43,190 bases of DNA, taken from contig CAJXSU010000009.1 of the NCBI GenBank assembly GCA_913061465.1, positions 1 to 43,190 on the forward strand, read 5' to 3'. Under the pieces are notes generated by a model, which was not told the origin of the DNA, searched no databases, and was given only the letters and a program-made list of their open reading frames with translations. Of this stretch, positions 26,548 through 35,127 are shown piece after piece. Position 1 is the first letter of the stretch. Each line of letters begins with the position of its first letter. The stretch comes from an uncultured Flavobacterium sp. (GTDB lineage: Bacteria; Bacteroidota; Bacteroidia; Flavobacteriales; Flavobacteriaceae). The position numbers were made by a program, and so were the translations under genes.

Positions 26548-27060
26548 ATGAGTAGTCAAATCATTTTTGAAACGGAAATATTGCTTGTTAGGAGGCTAAA
26601 AATGAGTGATATAAAACCATATCATGAGATGCAAAGCAATCCAAAAGTGATGCAATATGTTACTGGAGAAGTTCAAACTGAAAAAGAACATTTAATCGAA
26701 TTAGAGCGGTTAATTAGCTTTTATGATAAAGAGGACAATGATTTTTGGATTTATGCCATAGATAGAAAATTAGATAATGAGTTTGTTGGAACTGTAGCAT
26801 TTATAAAAGATGACGAAGGAGATGATGAAATTGGATATCGATTTTTAGAAAAATATTGGGGTTTTGGGTATGGATATAATTTGTGTAAAGCTTCTGTAGG
26901 CTATTGCAGCTCTATTGGTATGCCAAAATTGATTGGATATGTAATCAATCTTAATGTGGCTTCTGCTAAGATCTTGAAAAAATGTAATTTTGATTATGTT
27001 AGTGATGGAATAGATTCTGATTCCAAATTACCTGAAAAAAAATACCAGTTGATGTTATGA
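26548..27060 (+). CDS. GNAT-family N-acetyltransferase (RimJ/RimL type)
   Basis: A 170-residue GNAT acetyltransferase. It has the RimJ-like N-terminus ETEILLVRRLKMSDIKPYHE, beta-strand FWIYAIDRKLDNEFVGTVAF, then GDDEIGYRFLEKYWGFGYGY, which covers the acetyl-CoA pyrophosphate loop, and NVASAKILKKCNF, the late helix common in RimJ/RimL proteins. The acceptor could be a ribosomal protein or a small molecule. Its stop overlaps, as ATGA, the start of a truncated monooxygenase remnant. Confidence 0.85.
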   Translation: MSSQIIFETEILLVRRLKMSDIKPYHEMQSNPKVMQYVTGEVQTEKEHLIELERLISFYDKEDNDFWIYAIDRKLDNEFVGTVAFIKDDEGDDEIGYRFLEKYWGFGYGYNLCKASVGYCSSIGMPKLIGYVINLNVASAKILKKCNFDYVSDGIDSDSKLPEKKYQLML

Positions 27061-27188
27061 TAGTAACTAATTTGAATACACCCTATTATGCTGTTATTTT
27101 TACAACATTGTTAACAAAAAACTTGGCTGATTATGAAAAAACTGCCGATAGAATGGAAGAAATAAATGGTATCAACAACACCAATTAA
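27057..27188 (+). pseudogene. Truncated antibiotic-biosynthesis-monooxygenase-like gene
   Basis: A 43-codon frame starts with an ATG overlapping the acetyltransferase stop. Its N-terminus, NTPYYAVIFTTLLTKNLADY then EKTADRMEE, matches the start of small ABM-fold proteins, which usually read PPYYAVIFTS, then xxMADKMxELA, then QQPGFLGxESAR. After MEEI the frame ends (NGINNTN, stop). In the +1 frame (27168 onward) a weak echo, QQHQLRICKVER, appears where QQPGFLGxESxR is expected. A full family member has about 100 residues, so this is a decayed or frameshifted remnant. The next gene starts 25 bases later. Confidence 0.6.
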
Positions 27189-27212
27189 GAATTTGTAAAG
27201 TAGAGAGAAATT

Positions 27213-28817
27213 ATGGTTTTGAGAGATAATTGGTGTTATTTATTGTTCGTTTTTATCTTAGTTTCTTGTCAAAACAGAACATCTACTTTTGATGGCTCTC
27301 AGGTTTTTAGATACAATGAACATTCGAATATTACCTCTTTAGATCCAGCCTTTTCAAAAGATCAGCGTAATATTTGGGCCGTAAACCAATTGTATAACGG
27401 ATTGGTTCAATTGGATGATAGTTTACAAGTTAAGCCCAGTATTTCAAATCAATGGGATATTTCAGAGGATGGGAAAGTGTATACTTTTTTTCTTAGAGAT
27501 GATGTTTATTTTCATAGACATAGCTTATTCGGGATTGATTCTACAAGATTAGTTACTGCTCTTGATTTTGAGTATAGTTTTCATAGACTTTTAGACAAAA
27601 ATATTGCATCACCTGGCGCTTGGGTATTACAAAACGTGAAAAACTTTTCAGCGATTAGTGATAGCGTTTTTCAAATAAAATTAAAACAAACTTTTCCTCC
27701 ATTTTTAGGATTATTAGCAATGAAATATTGTTCTGTTGTTTCTCGAGAAGCTATTGAATATTTTGGTGATGAATATCGTTCAAATCCAATTGGAACAGGA
27801 CCTTTTCAATTTAAACTATGGGTGGAAAACACTAAACTTGTATTTCGAAAAAACCCAGATTATTTTGAAATAGATGATAAAGGAAATCAATTACCTTTTC
27901 TAGAAGCAGTATCCATAACATTTTTACCAGATAAGCAAAGTGAATTTTTGCAATTTATTCAAGGAAATCTAGATTTTATGAAAAGCCTTGATGCTTCCTA
28001 TAAGGATGATATTATTACCTTAGATGGAAAGCTACAATCTAAATACAATGAAACTATTCATATGGAAACGGGTTCATATTTAAATACAGAATATTTAGGT
28101 ATATATTTAGATCATGAGGATAAAACCACCAGTAATATATTACTAAGAAAAGCAATTAATTATGGCTTTGATAGAAAAAAAATGGTAAAATATTTACGTA
28201 ATGGAATTGGGACACCCGCAATTAATGGATTTATTCCCTCTGGTTTACCTTCTTTTAATAATATGGAAGGGTATACCTATAAACCCGAAATTGCACGTGA
28301 ATTCATTGAGGCTTATAGAAAACAAACAGGTCTTGTTAACCCATCAATTACCATTACAACTAATAGTAATTATTTAGACTTGTGTGAGTTTATTCAGCGA
28401 GAACTTCAAAATATTGGACTAAAGGTTAAGATAGATGTAATTCCTCCATCTTCCTTGCGTCAAGGGAAAGCTACGGGTAAATTTTCTATTTTTCGTGCTA
28501 GTTGGATTGCTGATTACCCTGATGCTGAAAATTATTTATCATTATTTTACAGTAAGAATTTTACTCCTAACGGACCCAACTATACTCATTTTAAAAATAT
28601 TGAATTTGATGTGCTCTATGAAAAATCAATTTCTATAGTAAATTCATCTGAACGATTTAGTCTATACCAAAAGATGGATAGTATTTTAATTGAGGAAGCC
28701 CCAGTTATTCCTTTGTATTATGATCAAGTAATCCGTTTCTCTCAAAAAAATATAAGAGGTCTAGGCATTAATCCATTGGATATGTTAGATCTTAGAACTG
28801 TGATTAAAGTGCAATAA
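27213..28817 (+). CDS. Oligopeptide-type ABC transporter substrate-binding lipoprotein
   Basis: A 534-residue family-5 solute-binding protein (OppA/DppA type). It has a lipoprotein signal with lipobox LVSC (Cys19). The domain starts RYNEHSNITSLDPAFSKDQR and continues with the family signature WDISEDGKVYTFFLRDDVYF, then NPIGTGPFQFKLW and the late segment APVIPLYYDQVIRFS. It should bind peptides or a similar ligand at the membrane. No permease or ATPase genes are adjacent, so any transporter is encoded elsewhere. It ends before a small bidirectional hairpin. Confidence 0.88.
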   Translation: MVLRDNWCYLLFVFILVSCQNRTSTFDGSQVFRYNEHSNITSLDPAFSKDQRNIWAVNQLYNGLVQLDDSLQVKPSISNQWDISEDGKVYTFFLRDDVYFHRHSLFGIDSTRLVTALDFEYSFHRLLDKNIASPGAWVLQNVKNFSAISDSVFQIKLKQTFPPFLGLLAMKYCSVVSREAIEYFGDEYRSNPIGTGPFQFKLWVENTKLVFRKNPDYFEIDDKGNQLPFLEAVSITFLPDKQSEFLQFIQGNLDFMKSLDASYKDDIITLDGKLQSKYNETIHMETGSYLNTEYLGIYLDHEDKTTSNILLRKAINYGFDRKKMVKYLRNGIGTPAINGFIPSGLPSFNNMEGYTYKPEIAREFIEAYRKQTGLVNPSITITTNSNYLDLCEFIQRELQNIGLKVKIDVIPPSSLRQGKATGKFSIFRASWIADYPDAENYLSLFYSKNFTPNGPNYTHFKNIEFDVLYEKSISIVNSSERFSLYQKMDSILIEEAPVIPLYYDQVIRFSQKNIRGLGINPLDMLDLRTVIKVQ

Positions 28818-28823
28818 TACTAT

Positions 28824-28851
28824 TCTCATATAGATGAGATTTTATTATTTT
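28824..28851. terminator. Small bidirectional terminator
   Basis: TCTCAT (28824-28829) and ATGAGA (28834-28839) form a perfect six-pair stem around ATAG, followed by TTTTATTATTTT. It lies between two convergent genes. The stem is short, so its strength is uncertain. Confidence 0.55.
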
Positions 28852-29858
28852 AAATTTATTCTTGCTAAAATTGGATAATGATCCGAATAAGGAACGTTAA
28901 ATGTTTTAAAGTTATTGATGTCAAAACTAGAATCCAATAAAATAAAATCTATTCTCAAAGGATACCAATAATTAAAAGTTTTACCTAAACCTTTACCTGC
29001 CTCTTTAAATGCATCTTGCTTATTTTTAGAGAGCTCTCTATAAACCCAAGAAAACGCTGTATTATTAAAGTCTCCACAAAGTATTTTTTTTCCAGTCCAT
29101 TTCTTTTCATGATCTAAAAATAGTTCAACTTGTTTTGCTTGCTTCTGAAATGAAGCTTCCATTTGTTTTAGAAGTTTATCAGAATCTTTTGTACCAAAAT
29201 TTTCCTTAGCTGTATTCATTTTTAAAGATTCTAAATGAATATTATAAACTCTTATAGTGTCTTTATCTTTAATAATATCTGAAAAAATAATATTGTTTGC
29301 ACTATCCTTTAGATCTAGTGAGCCTGAATTTATGATCTTATAGTTGGAAAAAATTGCTAATCCAAATTTACTGACATTAGATTTTGTTTTTATAAATTGA
29401 TATGGATACTTGAGTTTAAGATTTTCAGCTTTATAATACTCTTGAATCGCTATTATGTCTGGTTTTTTTTCAAAAATAAAAGTAGATATTTTTTCTACAA
29501 TTGTATTATCAGTTGTCCAGTTATAATGATTAAACAAACGAACATTATAACTCATTACTTTTAAATCATCATTTAAAAAAATTTCCTTCTCTGAAAATTT
29601 ATAGATACTACTTATGTATCCAAAACCCAGAATAATAGTTATCAAAGAGATTGTGAATTGTTTTTTTAATTTTATAATCCAATAAATAACAAAAAAGACA
29701 TTTGATATAAATAGTATTGGAACTGCTAAACTAACAATGGTGAAAATTGGAACTGTTTTAGGTGAAATATAGGGTAGAAGGTAAGATAACAGTAATAAAA
29801 TTGCTAAGATAGAATTTACAAAGACAACTATTTTTTGCCAAAAAGTATATTTTACCAT
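28845..29858 (-). CDS. Membrane-anchored endonuclease/exonuclease/phosphatase-family protein
   Basis: A 337-residue protein. Three hydrophobic helices (about residues 9-31, 35-62 and 68-86) are followed by an EEP catalytic domain. The metal and active-site motifs are MSYNVRLFN with N105, IAIQEYY with E140, CGDFNNTAFSWV, and the C-terminal YSDHYPILARI with the catalytic His. The EEP fold hydrolyses phosphodiesters or phosphates in DNA, lipids or sugars. The membrane anchor places the domain at the envelope, so a lipid or nucleic-acid phosphoester is possible. It is last in the mutL-rhomboid run. Confidence 0.86.
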   Translation of the reverse strand: MVKYTFWQKIVVFVNSILAILLLLSYLLPYISPKTVPIFTIVSLAVPILFISNVFFVIYWIIKLKKQFTISLITIILGFGYISSIYKFSEKEIFLNDDLKVMSYNVRLFNHYNWTTDNTIVEKISTFIFEKKPDIIAIQEYYKAENLKLKYPYQFIKTKSNVSKFGLAIFSNYKIINSGSLDLKDSANNIIFSDIIKDKDTIRVYNIHLESLKMNTAKENFGTKDSDKLLKQMEASFQKQAKQVELFLDHEKKWTGKKILCGDFNNTAFSWVYRELSKNKQDAFKEAGKGLGKTFNYWYPLRIDFILLDSSFDINNFKTFNVPYSDHYPILARINLK

Positions 29859-29921
29859 CTATTATTTCATCTTTTGTTAAGATCTTATTAAAGATCCTCT
29901 TTCTTACAAAGTTTTTTGCAT

Positions 29922-30770
29922 TTAGTTACTTTGTTTAAACAGAAATTCTTTTTCCTCCTTACTTAGTGTTTCATATCCCGTTTTACTAATTTTATCTAGT
30001 ATTGAATCTATTTTAGTCTGCTTATTATCTGTCGACTTTTTAGCGTTCTTTTTTTTACTTGATTTGTAGACCGTTTGAAGTGGTTTTTTTCTTTTTGAAA
30101 AAAGCTCCGAAAACCAACTAAGAAGGTTAACTTTTTTATTACTGGCCTTAGAAACGTATAGGTAACCAAACAATGCGCCACCTAGATGCGCAATATGCCC
30201 ACCACCATTACCACCAGCTAAAGAAATTAAATCAAATAAAATAAAAACCCCAGCTAATTGCCATACTTTAACATATCCAATAAATCTCAATTGTAATTGA
30301 TAATTTGGAATATATGTAGCAATTCCAATAACAATGGCTGTAATTCCAGCAGAGGCCCCTACCATGGTATGAATTTTCCCATTAAATAAGGGGAAATAAC
30401 TATAACTTAGTAAATAAGCAATTCCACCAAATAAGGTTCCTAAAACATAAAAATTTAATGCTTGTTTTTGAGAGAAATACTCTAGGAAAAGTCTTCCAAA
30501 AAAATGCAGAACTAGACAATTAAACAATAGATGTAAAAATCCATGATGTAAAAATCCATAACTAACTAATGTCCAAGGTTTCATTATAACTTCTTCAAAC
30601 GATGAAGACAGGGAAAACCATTCATATATAATGTTTGTTTTGTTTCCATATAAACCACCAAAAGAACTGAAAATTAACGTGATGATAAAAACTGCTACAT
30701 TAACATAAATTAATTGTTGAATAATTGATGCTGATATAAATTTTGATTTTAAGTCGTTAATTAAACTCAT
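29922..30770 (-). CDS. Rhomboid-family intramembrane serine protease with cytosolic tail
   Basis: A 282-residue rhomboid protease with six predicted membrane helices. The catalytic dyad is Ser140 (GASAG) and His195 (HIAHLGGALFGYLY). The conserved HHGFLHLLFN (H75, H76 and N84) contributes to the oxyanion site. A Lys-rich tail of about 70 residues follows the last helix and ends with ILDKISKTGYETLSKEEKEF, a short motif seen in flavobacterial rhomboids. The gene abuts the upstream paralogue without spacing (TAA then ATG). Substrates are unknown. Confidence 0.9.
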   Translation of the reverse strand: MSLINDLKSKFISASIIQQLIYVNVAVFIITLIFSSFGGLYGNKTNIIYEWFSLSSSFEEVIMKPWTLVSYGFLHHGFLHLLFNCLVLHFFGRLFLEYFSQKQALNFYVLGTLFGGIAYLLSYSYFPLFNGKIHTMVGASAGITAIVIGIATYIPNYQLQLRFIGYVKVWQLAGVFILFDLISLAGGNGGGHIAHLGGALFGYLYVSKASNKKVNLLSWFSELFSKRKKPLQTVYKSSKKKNAKKSTDNKQTKIDSILDKISKTGYETLSKEEKEFLFKQSN

Positions 30771-31511
30771 TTATTTGTAAAATTTAAATTGATTATTTTT
30801 CCAATAATAAGCTAATATAAAACCAATAATGGCACCACCTATATGTGCAAAATGTGCTACATTTCCAACTGAGTACTTAGTCATTCCAAAAAATAAATCT
30901 CCAACCAAAATTAAGGGGATGAAATATTTTGCTGCGATTGGAACTGGAAAAAATATTAGTGCCAATTTTGCATCTTTAAAATACATCCCAAAAGCAACTA
31001 AAACGCCATATACAGCTCCTGAAGCACCAACTGCGGGTGTATGGTATAAACTGTAAAATTTACTTAACTCTTCTTTAGATAAAGTAATAATATCTGCGTA
31101 ATTAGTGTAAACTCCGGTGTCTAATATTTTTGAAATATTGTTTGAATTAAGTCCATTTTGGATCAATACATCAAAGTAACCATTAAATTGATAATAATTA
31201 ACAAGTGAATAAATTAATCCAGCTCCAATTCCTGCCGAAAAGTAAAAAAATAAAAATTTATTTCTTCCCCACATTTTTTCTAAAGGTGTACCAAATGCCC
31301 ATAGACCATACATATTGAATAAAATATGAGCAAAACTTCCATGCATAAACATATGAGTTACATACTGCCAAAAACCAAAATTATCATTTTTTGGAAAATG
31401 CAAGGCAAAAATATTAGTGAGATCTAGATTTATGAGTTGTGGCCCAATAAACAAAATAACATTAATAATTATTAGATGCTTTATTCCTTCTGTAAGTTTT
31501 ATTCCATTCAT
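30771..31511 (-). CDS. Rhomboid-family intramembrane serine protease
   Basis: A 246-residue rhomboid with the dyad Ser164 (AVGASGAVYG) and His223 (HFAHIGGAIIGF). The HMFMHGSFAHILFNMYGLWA segment (53-72) is the canonical helix-2 motif, more standard than in its neighbour. An extra loop of about 50 residues (110-160) lies before the active-site helix. It lacks the long Lys-rich tail of the paralogue. It follows mutL by three bases, so the pair is probably translated from the mutL operon. Confidence 0.91.
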   Translation of the reverse strand: MNGIKLTEGIKHLIIINVILFIGPQLINLDLTNIFALHFPKNDNFGFWQYVTHMFMHGSFAHILFNMYGLWAFGTPLEKMWGRNKFLFFYFSAGIGAGLIYSLVNYYQFNGYFDVLIQNGLNSNNISKILDTGVYTNYADIITLSKEELSKFYSLYHTPAVGASGAVYGVLVAFGMYFKDAKLALIFFPVPIAAKYFIPLILVGDLFFGMTKYSVGNVAHFAHIGGAIIGFILAYYWKNNQFKFYK

Positions 31512-31514
31512 AAG

Positions 31515-33323
31515 TTAGCGGGCAAATAGGTGATCTATTTCTTGTAATGTTAATGTCTTAAATATTGCCTTCCCAGATGGACTAATACTGGGCTCTTTAC
31601 ACGAAAACAAACTATTTACAAGGTTTTCTTGTTCTTTTTGTGACAAAACATGCCCCGTTTTAATAGCAATAGATTTCGCAAACGTAGATGCCATAATCTC
31701 TAAAGGTTTAAAATTTATGTCTGGAATATCTGCATTAATATTTTCTAAAAGTTCCTCTAAAACTTTTGAAATCTTACTTTCAGATATAGACATGGGTGTT
31801 CCTTTGATGGTAATTGATTCTTTTGTGAATTCATCAAAACAAAAACCTACATTTTCTAATTCTGATTTTAAAGTGTATATCATTTCTATTTCAGTCGATG
31901 AAAATGAAATTGTGATGGGAAATAATAATTGTTGACTATGAACCTCTTCTTGTGATGAACTGTTAAGAAATTCTTCATAAAGAACTCGCTGATGTGCTAA
32001 CGATTGATGAATTAAAACAACTCCAGATTTAATAGAGCTTAATAAATATTTTCTTTGAATTTGAATTGTTTTATTAGACGAATGTGTATCTTCTTGGTTA
32101 AATAATTTTTCTTGAAGTTCATCCCCATTAGTGGAAACATACAAACTTTCCCAATTTGAATTTTCTTTTACATGTTGATATGAAGATTTATTTTGAGTAG
32201 AATCATCATTGCTAAAAGGGTTAAAAGAGGGATCTACAGTGATTTTTGGACTAGATGGTTTTGATTGTTGTTTTGTGAAATTATATGGAGTGTCTAAAGT
32301 AGCGTCTCTATTAAAATCTAGAATTGGAGAAACATTGTATTGTCCTAAACTGTGTTTTACTGTTGCTCTTAAAATAGCATATACAGCCTTTTCATCATCG
32401 AATTTTACTTCAGTTTTTGTTGGATGTATGTTGATGTCAATACTTTTAGAAGGAACAGTTAAATACAAAAAATAAGATGGATGTGAGCCATGTTCTAACA
32501 GTCCTTCAAAAGCAGCTATTACGGCATGATTTAAATAAGGACTTTTTACATAACGATCATTAACGAAAAAAAATTGTTCTCCTCTTTTTTTCTTTGAGAA
32601 GACTGGTTTTGTGATGAAACCTTCAATAGATATCATTTCTGTATCTTCAGACACAGGAACAAGTTTTTCATTCATTTTAGCTCCAAAAATAGCTACAATT
32701 CTTTGTCTTAAATTACTAGCTTTCAAAAGATATACTTCATTATCGTTGTGATAAAGACTAAAAGCTATTTCTGGGTGAGTTAAAGATACACGTTGAAATT
32801 CATCTATGATGTGTCTGGTCTCGATGGTATCTGATTTTAAGAAATTTCTTCTTGCTGGTATATTATAAAACAAGTTTTTTACTGCAATATTAGTTCCAAC
32901 AGATGTTGCAGTCATTTCTTGATAGGTGATTTTACTACCTTCAATTTTTATGTGTGTACCGATTTCTTGAGAATTTTGCTTTGTTTTCATTTCTACATGA
33001 GAAATCGCAGCTATTGAGGCCATAGCCTCACCTCTAAAACCTTTAGTATGTAATTTAAACAAATCCTCTGCAACTCTTATTTTGGAGGTTGCATGCCTTT
33101 CAAATGAGAGTTTTGCGTCTAATGTGCTCATGCCATTTCCATTGTCAATAACTTGAATCAAAGTTTTTCCAGCGTCTCTGATAATAAGTTGTATGGATGA
33201 AGATGAGGCATCAATAGAATTTTCTAACAATTCTTTAACCACAGAGGCTGGTCTTTGAACTACTTCTCCGGCAGCAATTTGATTGGCAACATGATCGGGT
33301 AAAAGTTGAATAATGTCTGGCAT
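31515..33323 (-). CDS. mutL: DNA mismatch repair protein MutL
   Basis: A 602-residue MutL. The GHKL ATPase half is intact: KELLENSIDA with E34, the DNGNGM loop (60-65), RHATSKI, GFRGEA (95-100) and NIHPTKTEVKF (298-308). After a Ser/Asn-rich linker (about 345-425) the dimerisation domain follows. Where endonuclease-type MutL proteins have DQHA(X)2E(X)4E this protein reads IHQSLAHQRVLYEEF (438-452), so the key Asp and first Glu are missing. The C-terminal zinc-type motifs also look different (SCKEPSISPSG). The stop-start junction with the upstream small gene overlaps by one base. Confidence 0.96.
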   Translation of the reverse strand: MPDIIQLLPDHVANQIAAGEVVQRPASVVKELLENSIDASSSSIQLIIRDAGKTLIQVIDNGNGMSTLDAKLSFERHATSKIRVAEDLFKLHTKGFRGEAMASIAAISHVEMKTKQNSQEIGTHIKIEGSKITYQEMTATSVGTNIAVKNLFYNIPARRNFLKSDTIETRHIIDEFQRVSLTHPEIAFSLYHNDNEVYLLKASNLRQRIVAIFGAKMNEKLVPVSEDTEMISIEGFITKPVFSKKKRGEQFFFVNDRYVKSPYLNHAVIAAFEGLLEHGSHPSYFLYLTVPSKSIDINIHPTKTEVKFDDEKAVYAILRATVKHSLGQYNVSPILDFNRDATLDTPYNFTKQQSKPSSPKITVDPSFNPFSNDDSTQNKSSYQHVKENSNWESLYVSTNGDELQEKLFNQEDTHSSNKTIQIQRKYLLSSIKSGVVLIHQSLAHQRVLYEEFLNSSSQEEVHSQQLLFPITISFSSTEIEMIYTLKSELENVGFCFDEFTKESITIKGTPMSISESKISKVLEELLENINADIPDINFKPLEIMASTFAKSIAIKTGHVLSQKEQENLVNSLFSCKEPSISPSGKAIFKTLTLQEIDHLFAR

Positions 33324-33646
33324 TATTTTTTGCTAAAAATAGATAGATCAAAGTCTATGATGAATAAAAAAATAAGTACTAAAACAGCTATAATATACAA
33401 AACAACTTTATTTGAATTTGTTTCAGATTCTTCTAATTGATAAATTTCATCATCAATTTTTAGAATATTTTGATCTCCTTTTAAGTCATTAATAGCGCCA
33501 TTTATTTTACCTTTTAAACTAGTGTTACTTCCCGTTGAACTTCTAAATTCGTCAAATTTATGTTTAATAGCATATGGATTACCTTCACCTTTGTAATATC
33601 TAGGTTGATAATCAAATTTTTTATTTTTTCTTTTTATAATAGACAT
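33323..33646 (-). CDS. Small single-pass membrane protein, conserved in flavobacteria
   Basis: A 107-residue protein with a basic N-terminus (MSIIKRKNKKFDYQPRYYKG), a hydrophilic middle and one C-terminal membrane helix (about 81-98). Homologues are often labelled 'riboflavin synthase subunit beta', probably only because ribH is next door; nothing here resembles riboflavin synthase. The ATG is 63 bases downstream of a well-spaced promoter. Its stop overlaps the mutL start by one base, so it heads the mutL-rhomboid operon. The function is unknown. Confidence 0.72.
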   Translation of the reverse strand: MSIIKRKNKKFDYQPRYYKGEGNPYAIKHKFDEFRSSTGSNTSLKGKINGAINDLKGDQNILKIDDEIYQLEESETNSNKVVLYIIAVLVLIFLFIIDFDLSIFSKK

Positions 33647-33709
33647 GCAGTCAGTACTTTGTAAATTTTTATTAAACTACAAACACAAGGTTGAAAGTAT
33701 GTAGCTTGT

Positions 33710-33740
33710 CAAAGTTACTTAATTATAAAATAATGGTCAA
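33710..33740 (-). promoter_or_regulatory. Promoter of the mutL-rhomboid operon
   Basis: On the minus strand TTG (33740-33738) and TAACTTTG (33717-33710) match the Bacteroidota -33 and -7 elements with a 20-base spacer. This is the best-spaced promoter in the window. The predicted leader is about 60 bases. Confidence 0.65.
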
Positions 33741-33767
33741 GATTGTTGGGAAGTTCCTTTGTTAAAT

Positions 33768-34241
33768 CTAACTTAAAGAAGCCATTTTAATAGCTGCTAT
33801 TGCAGATTCTATACCTTTGTTTCCATATTTACCTCCAGATCGTTCTATAGATTGTTGTTTGGTATTGTCTGTTAAGACGCAAAAAATAATAGGAGTATCG
33901 TGTTTTACATTTAAATCTACTATCCCTTGAGTAACTCCATTACAAACAAAATCAAAATGTTTAGTTTCTCCCTGAATAACGTTTCCTATGGCTATAATAG
34001 CATCTAACTGAAGTGTTTTAATCATTCTTTTACATCCATAAACTAACTCAAAGCTACCTGGAACCTTCCAAGAAATAATATTTTCTTCCTTGGCGCCACA
34101 ATCTAAAAGAGTTTTTACGGCACCAGTTTTTAGATTTTCAGTGATGTCAGAATTCCATTCTGAAACAACAATCCCAAACCGAAGGTGATTCGCATTTGGG
34201 ATAGTTGTTTTATCGTAGTTTGATAAATTTGTTGTAGCCAT
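33768..34241 (-). CDS. ribH: 6,7-dimethyl-8-ribityllumazine synthase
   Basis: A 157-residue lumazine synthase that condenses the ribityl-aminouracil with dihydroxybutanone phosphate in riboflavin synthesis and usually assembles as a pentamer or capsid. The substrate-loop motifs are SEWNSDITENLKTGAV, KVPGSFELVYGCKRM, GNVIQGETKHFDFVCNGVTQ with the catalytic His, and FCVLTDNTKQQSIERSGG. It lies five bases after the TPR gene. Confidence 0.95.
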   Translation of the reverse strand: MATTNLSNYDKTTIPNANHLRFGIVVSEWNSDITENLKTGAVKTLLDCGAKEENIISWKVPGSFELVYGCKRMIKTLQLDAIIAIGNVIQGETKHFDFVCNGVTQGIVDLNVKHDTPIIFCVLTDNTKQQSIERSGGKYGNKGIESAIAAIKMASLS

Positions 34242-34246
34242 TGATG

Positions 34247-35014
34247 TTATTGAGCGTATTTTGCGCTATAAATATATTTATCTATGTCTTTACCAGTGTC
34301 TGAAGTAGGATAATCTTCTTTTATCTGAGTGAAAATTTTCTCAGCTTTAGCAAATTGACCTAAATCCATTGCAGATCTTCCTGCTTTGAATAAAAATAAA
34401 GGTGTTGTGAATTCATTATCTTTAAAGTAAGCTGCTTTTTCGTAATACTCTAAAGCGTCTTCTGTCTGATTAATATCAGCAAATGCGTCTCCTATAGCAC
34501 CAATTGCAGTGGGTCCAAGAATTTCATCATTTGAAGAAAATTTACTTAAATATTCAATAGCTTTCTGATATTCTTTTAATTTCAAGTATGAGATACCTGC
34601 GTAATAGTTTGCAATATTTGCTGCTTTAGTTCCACTGTATTGAGTAGAAATATCTAAAAAACCATATTTATTATCTGATCCATCTAGACCAAGTTGAAGT
34701 AAAGAATCTATTTCTGAGCCTGCTGATAAATCCGCTTCGTTAAAATGTTTTCTTGGGAAAGACAGTTCATTTGAAGCTGCTTCTTCTTTGGGTTCAATTA
34801 TAAATTTATTGTACCCTAAAAAACCAAGGATTAGAACGATCACAACAACTAAACTATAAAATAAAGACTTACTATTTCTTTCAATCCATTGCTCGGATTT
34901 AGAGGCTGTATTGTCTAGCGTATTAAAAACTTCTGCAGTTGTGCTCTGCATGTCTAAAGCTTCTTGCTCTTTCTTATCTTTAGGTTTGTACCCTTTTTTC
35001 TTATATGTTGCCAT
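34247..35014 (-). CDS. Membrane-anchored TPR protein
   Basis: A 255-residue type II membrane protein. It has a Lys-rich cytoplasmic N-terminus (MATYKKKGYKPKDKKEQEAL), one membrane helix (about 52-68) and a periplasmic TPR region. At least three helical repeats are visible: ANIANYYAGISYLKLKEYQK, AIGDAFADINQTEDALEYYE and SAMDLGQFAKAEKIFTQIKE. This layout resembles YfgM, a companion of the Sec machinery, but that role is not shown. It precedes ribH by five bases and is probably cotranscribed with it. Confidence 0.82.
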   Translation of the reverse strand: MATYKKKGYKPKDKKEQEALDMQSTTAEVFNTLDNTASKSEQWIERNSKSLFYSLVVVIVLILGFLGYNKFIIEPKEEAASNELSFPRKHFNEADLSAGSEIDSLLQLGLDGSDNKYGFLDISTQYSGTKAANIANYYAGISYLKLKEYQKAIEYLSKFSSNDEILGPTAIGAIGDAFADINQTEDALEYYEKAAYFKDNEFTTPLFLFKAGRSAMDLGQFAKAEKIFTQIKEDYPTSDTGKDIDKYIYSAKYAQ

Positions 35015-35037
35015 ATTTTTTATAAAAATTTGTTCGG

Positions 35038-35072
35038 CAAAAATAGTTTTTTTAATTGGATTTAGAAAGCCA
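35038..35072 (-). promoter_or_regulatory. Promoter of the TPR-ribH genes
   Basis: The minus strand reads TATTTTTG at 35045-35038 (TAnnTTTG) and TTG at 35072-35070, a spacer of 24, slightly long. The box is 24 bases before the ATG. The 113-base gap is shared with the divergent recF gene. Confidence 0.45.
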
Positions 35073-35127
35073 ATATATCGTAATTTTTCAATAATTTGCA
35101 GAACCTTATTGACTTTAAACTTTAGTT

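Noticed and set aside
26499..26549. Longer N-terminus for MtaB
   Set aside because: It would overlap the divergent acetyltransferase start and include a promoter-like box; the family N-terminus begins at 26498.
29859..29921. GATCTT/AAGATC hairpin between the rhomboid and EEP genes
   Set aside because: The stem is only six pairs with no T-run in the right place, and the flanking genes look like one operon.
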